The notes below the pieces were generated by a model, which was not told where the DNA came from, ran no database searches, and worked only from the letters and a program-made list of their open reading frames with translations. Position numbers and translations under genes: made by a program. 64,000 nt of DNA from Lachnospiraceae bacterium 3-1 (lineage in GTDB: Bacteria > Bacillota > Clostridia > Lachnospirales > Lachnospiraceae): positions 207,823 through 271,822 of the forward strand of contig KE159591.1 of the NCBI GenBank assembly GCA_000403255.2, in the 5' to 3' direction. Position 1 is the first letter of the stretch. Each line of letters begins with the position of its first letter. Shown piece after piece: positions 62,380 to 64,000 of this stretch.

Positions 62380-63093
62380 CTACTCTTCAATTCCCGCATC
62401 TATTAAAAACTCTTTAAATGAACCATATATAGGTTCTGTTTGATAAAAAGCTTTTTCTACATCATCCGGCTCGTCGCCTGTGCAGGAAAAATTGTCAACT
62501 TCATATTCTATTAATTTTGCTTTGTTTCTTGGAGTAAATAACCATTTAAATCCAGACAAATCCTTCGGTAATGGACTTCTGCCAAAAACTTCTTTGTACC
62601 TAATTGCACACTCCTTCGCTTCTAACACCGTTTGCTGCTTTCTTTTTTCATATTGTTGTTCCAAAGTCCTTACAATTCTGGCAGGATTTCCAGCAATCAC
62701 TACATTATCAGGAAAAACACCAGACACCACACTACCTGCGCCTACAATACAATTATCGCCTATAGATGCTCCCATCAAAATAACTGTGTTCATCCCCAGA
62801 AAACAATTCTTACCAATTCTTGTGACTTTACCCTCGCCAAGCCATTCCCCATAAACTCTTCTAAGAACTGACAGACTATAATCATGTGTTAAAATAACAC
62901 ATCCTCTTGTTATTTTTGTATATTCCCCAATACTCAGCAACCATGGCCGCGTATTATCAATCATTACATTTTCTGTATCGTACACTTGAACCTTATAACC
63001 AATTTTGCCCCCTCCCTTGCGCAAATTATCAAGATACTCTTCTGAAGAAATTTTTCTAAAAACTTTTCTAAAAACTTTTCTAAAATTAAACAT
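62380..63093 (-). CDS. Hexapeptide-repeat O-acetyltransferase-like protein
   Basis: This 237-residue protein has a left-handed beta-helix of the maltose/virginiamycin acetyltransferase type (about 40-150): LSIGEYTKITRGCVILTHDYS with the catalytic His, RIGKNCFLGMNTVILMGASIGDNC and AGNPARIVRTL. The C-terminal tail (about 150-237) is longer than usual, with KELFGRSP-like KEVFGRSPLPKDLSGFKWLF. The N-terminus is a threefold FRKV repeat from a 12-bp tandem repeat. It probably O-acetylates the repeat unit. Its start overlaps the Wzy gene by 8 bp. Confidence 0.87.
   Translation of the reverse strand: MFNFRKVFRKVFRKISSEEYLDNLRKGGGKIGYKVQVYDTENVMIDNTRPWLLSIGEYTKITRGCVILTHDYSLSVLRRVYGEWLGEGKVTRIGKNCFLGMNTVILMGASIGDNCIVGAGSVVSGVFPDNVVIAGNPARIVRTLEQQYEKRKQQTVLEAKECAIRYKEVFGRSPLPKDLSGFKWLFTPRNKAKLIEYEVDNFSCTGDEPDDVEKAFYQTEPIYGSFKEFLIDAGIEE
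63049..63084 (-). repeat. Three tandem 12-bp repeats at the start of the acyltransferase gene
   Basis: Units of AACTTTTCTAAA (plus strand) at 63049-63060 (one mismatch), 63061-63072 and 63073-63084, encoding FRKV repeats right after the start codon. Copy number could vary without breaking the frame. Confidence 0.8.
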
Positions 63094-64000
63094 TTTTTAA
63101 CTCCTCATCACAAATAGTTATTCTGAAATTATGTTTGTTATAATTAGTTATATGCATATACGACGCTACCAATATCCCAAAGGATGGCGCAATTAAATAG
63201 GAACTTGAAATAAACAATTGTCCAAACGCATAAGAAACTGAAATAATATATAAATTTTTAAGAGCCTTGTCGTCTACTCGTTTTACAACCATATAACATT
63301 TTATCGTAAAATATAACATAAAAAACAGAAAAATTATACCTAATCCTCCGAAGTCATATACTATTTCATATACAATATTATGTGCATACGTCCCAGGAGA
63401 AAACGGCTTCTTAAATGCATTGCATAAGTAGAGCCTATCTGCATAAAATCCCTTAATAGAAAAAATATTGTCAAACATTGTATCTTTGATATGATAGTAA
63501 AAGCTGTCTCTGCCAGACATGTTAAATAATTGACCGTTTTTCAAAAGATCTAATGTCCTGCTATTTCCCATCCATTCTGACAAAAAATCAATAATTACAT
63601 TTTTAAATAAAAAGGCAAAACCACCTACACTCACTCCTAACATTGTTGCTAATTTAACATTTGTTTTCTTTCCATAAAGAAAAACTATTAATATTGCTGA
63701 AATCACTATACATAAAAAACTTCCTCTTGAACCTGCCCATAAATTTGATACACAATACAAAGCAAAATAAAAATAATATACCCTTTTACCATATACTACA
63801 GCAAATAACAAGCTTAAGATAGCAGATAGAACAGCATGATAAGAAAAATCCATGGAATAACCACCATATATTTTATTATAGCATATATTTAATAAAGAAT
63901 ATACTGCCATAAAATATATATATATCCTTAACTCTCTCTCTAATCTTCCAAAATCTTCAATTTTACTAAAGATTATAATTATTGAAAGAAACGATAACAC
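63086..64000 (-). CDS. O-antigen polymerase (Wzy)-like membrane protein, 5' end beyond window
   Basis: This is a 304-residue C-terminal portion with seven or eight transmembrane helices. The long external loop (about 125-215: GQLFNMSGRDSFYYHIKDTM, KPFSPGTYAHNIVYEIVYDFGG) with an H-x-x-x-E-like HNIVYEIVYDFG motif is characteristic of Wzy polymerases. SRGSFLCIVISAIL is the usual small motif in the preceding helix. It polymerises repeat units on the outer face. Its stop overlaps the acyltransferase start. The reading frame is open at the right edge and the first visible GTG is not a real start. Confidence 0.85.
   Translation of the reverse strand: MLSFLSIIIIFSKIEDFGRLERELRIYIYFMAVYSLLNICYNKIYGGYSMDFSYHAVLSAILSLLFAVVYGKRVYYFYFALYCVSNLWAGSRGSFLCIVISAILIVFLYGKKTNVKLATMLGVSVGGFAFLFKNVIIDFLSEWMGNSRTLDLLKNGQLFNMSGRDSFYYHIKDTMFDNIFSIKGFYADRLYLCNAFKKPFSPGTYAHNIVYEIVYDFGGLGIIFLFFMLYFTIKCYMVVKRVDDKALKNLYIISVSYAFGQLFISSSYLIAPSFGILVASYMHITNYNKHNFRITICDEELKNV

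Overview
The window looks like chromosomal DNA of a low-G+C, Gram-positive anaerobe of the Lachnospiraceae/Clostridia type. The evidence is strong AGGAGG-like ribosome binding sites almost everywhere, an RF2 gene with a programmed frameshift, two LCP wall-polymer ligases, sortase-independent secreted proteins built from Lachnospiraceae-style fibronectin-like repeats, PASTA and BIg2 proteins, and a TnpV relic. Species cannot be named from the sequence alone. Nearly all genes lie on the minus strand. No rRNA, tRNA, CRISPR array or classical riboswitch was recognised.

Layout. 1-3.9 kb: prfB (RF2) followed by a ydjI/ydjG/ydjH-like membrane-stress set (SPFH protein, zinc-ribbon membrane protein, TPM protein). 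4.2-9.5 kb: a hypothetical protein, an AgrC/AgrA-like two-component pair, a divergent pair of alkylation-repair genes (AlkD-like and Ogt) and a patch of gene remnants. 9.6-11.4 kb: a tightly coupled ATPase plus small nuclease-like gene, a candidate defence module. 11.5-20.4 kb: housekeeping and envelope genes (lipoprotein amidase, pyruvate kinase, carbamate-kinase-like protein, HtrA, GlmS, LCP ligase). 20.5-34.2 kb: a wall-glycan and wall-remodelling block with three GT2 glycosyltransferase genes, a polyprenyl-phosphate sugar transferase, a glucosaminidase, an amidase, a secreted FN3 protein and a second LCP ligase. 34.4-39.1 kb (plus strand): four co-directional genes, three for polytopic membrane proteins resembling GT-C enzymes, then a yefM-yoeB toxin-antitoxin operon with its operator. 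39.2-46.2 kb: a three-gene operon of surface proteins (PASTA, InlB/Ig-like, BIg2/BIg1). 46.2-52.3 kb: an accessory island with TnpV, a DUF1016/YhcG nuclease, an HNH protein and a complete IS66 element. 52.3-64 kb: the distal part of a capsule or exopolysaccharide operon, open at the right edge.

How it fits together. The right-hand operon encodes all four steps from UDP-GlcNAc to UDP-2,3-diacetamido-2,3-dideoxyglucuronate (WbpA, WbpB, WbpE and WbpD homologues). It also carries Wzx, Wzy and Wzz functions and an unusual set of a MaoC hydratase and two LpxD-like acyltransferases, which suggests a hydroxyacyl decoration. A deacetylase-like gene in the same operon is out of frame at a run of nine G, a likely phase-variation switch. 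LCP ligases elsewhere in the window would attach such polymers to peptidoglycan, GlmS feeds amino-sugar precursors, and the amidases and glucosaminidase remodel the wall.

The best candidates for something undescribed are the ATPase-nuclease pair at 9.6-11.4 kb, the hydroxyacyl and phase-variable modules in the polysaccharide operon, and the structured inverted repeats noted in the findings.
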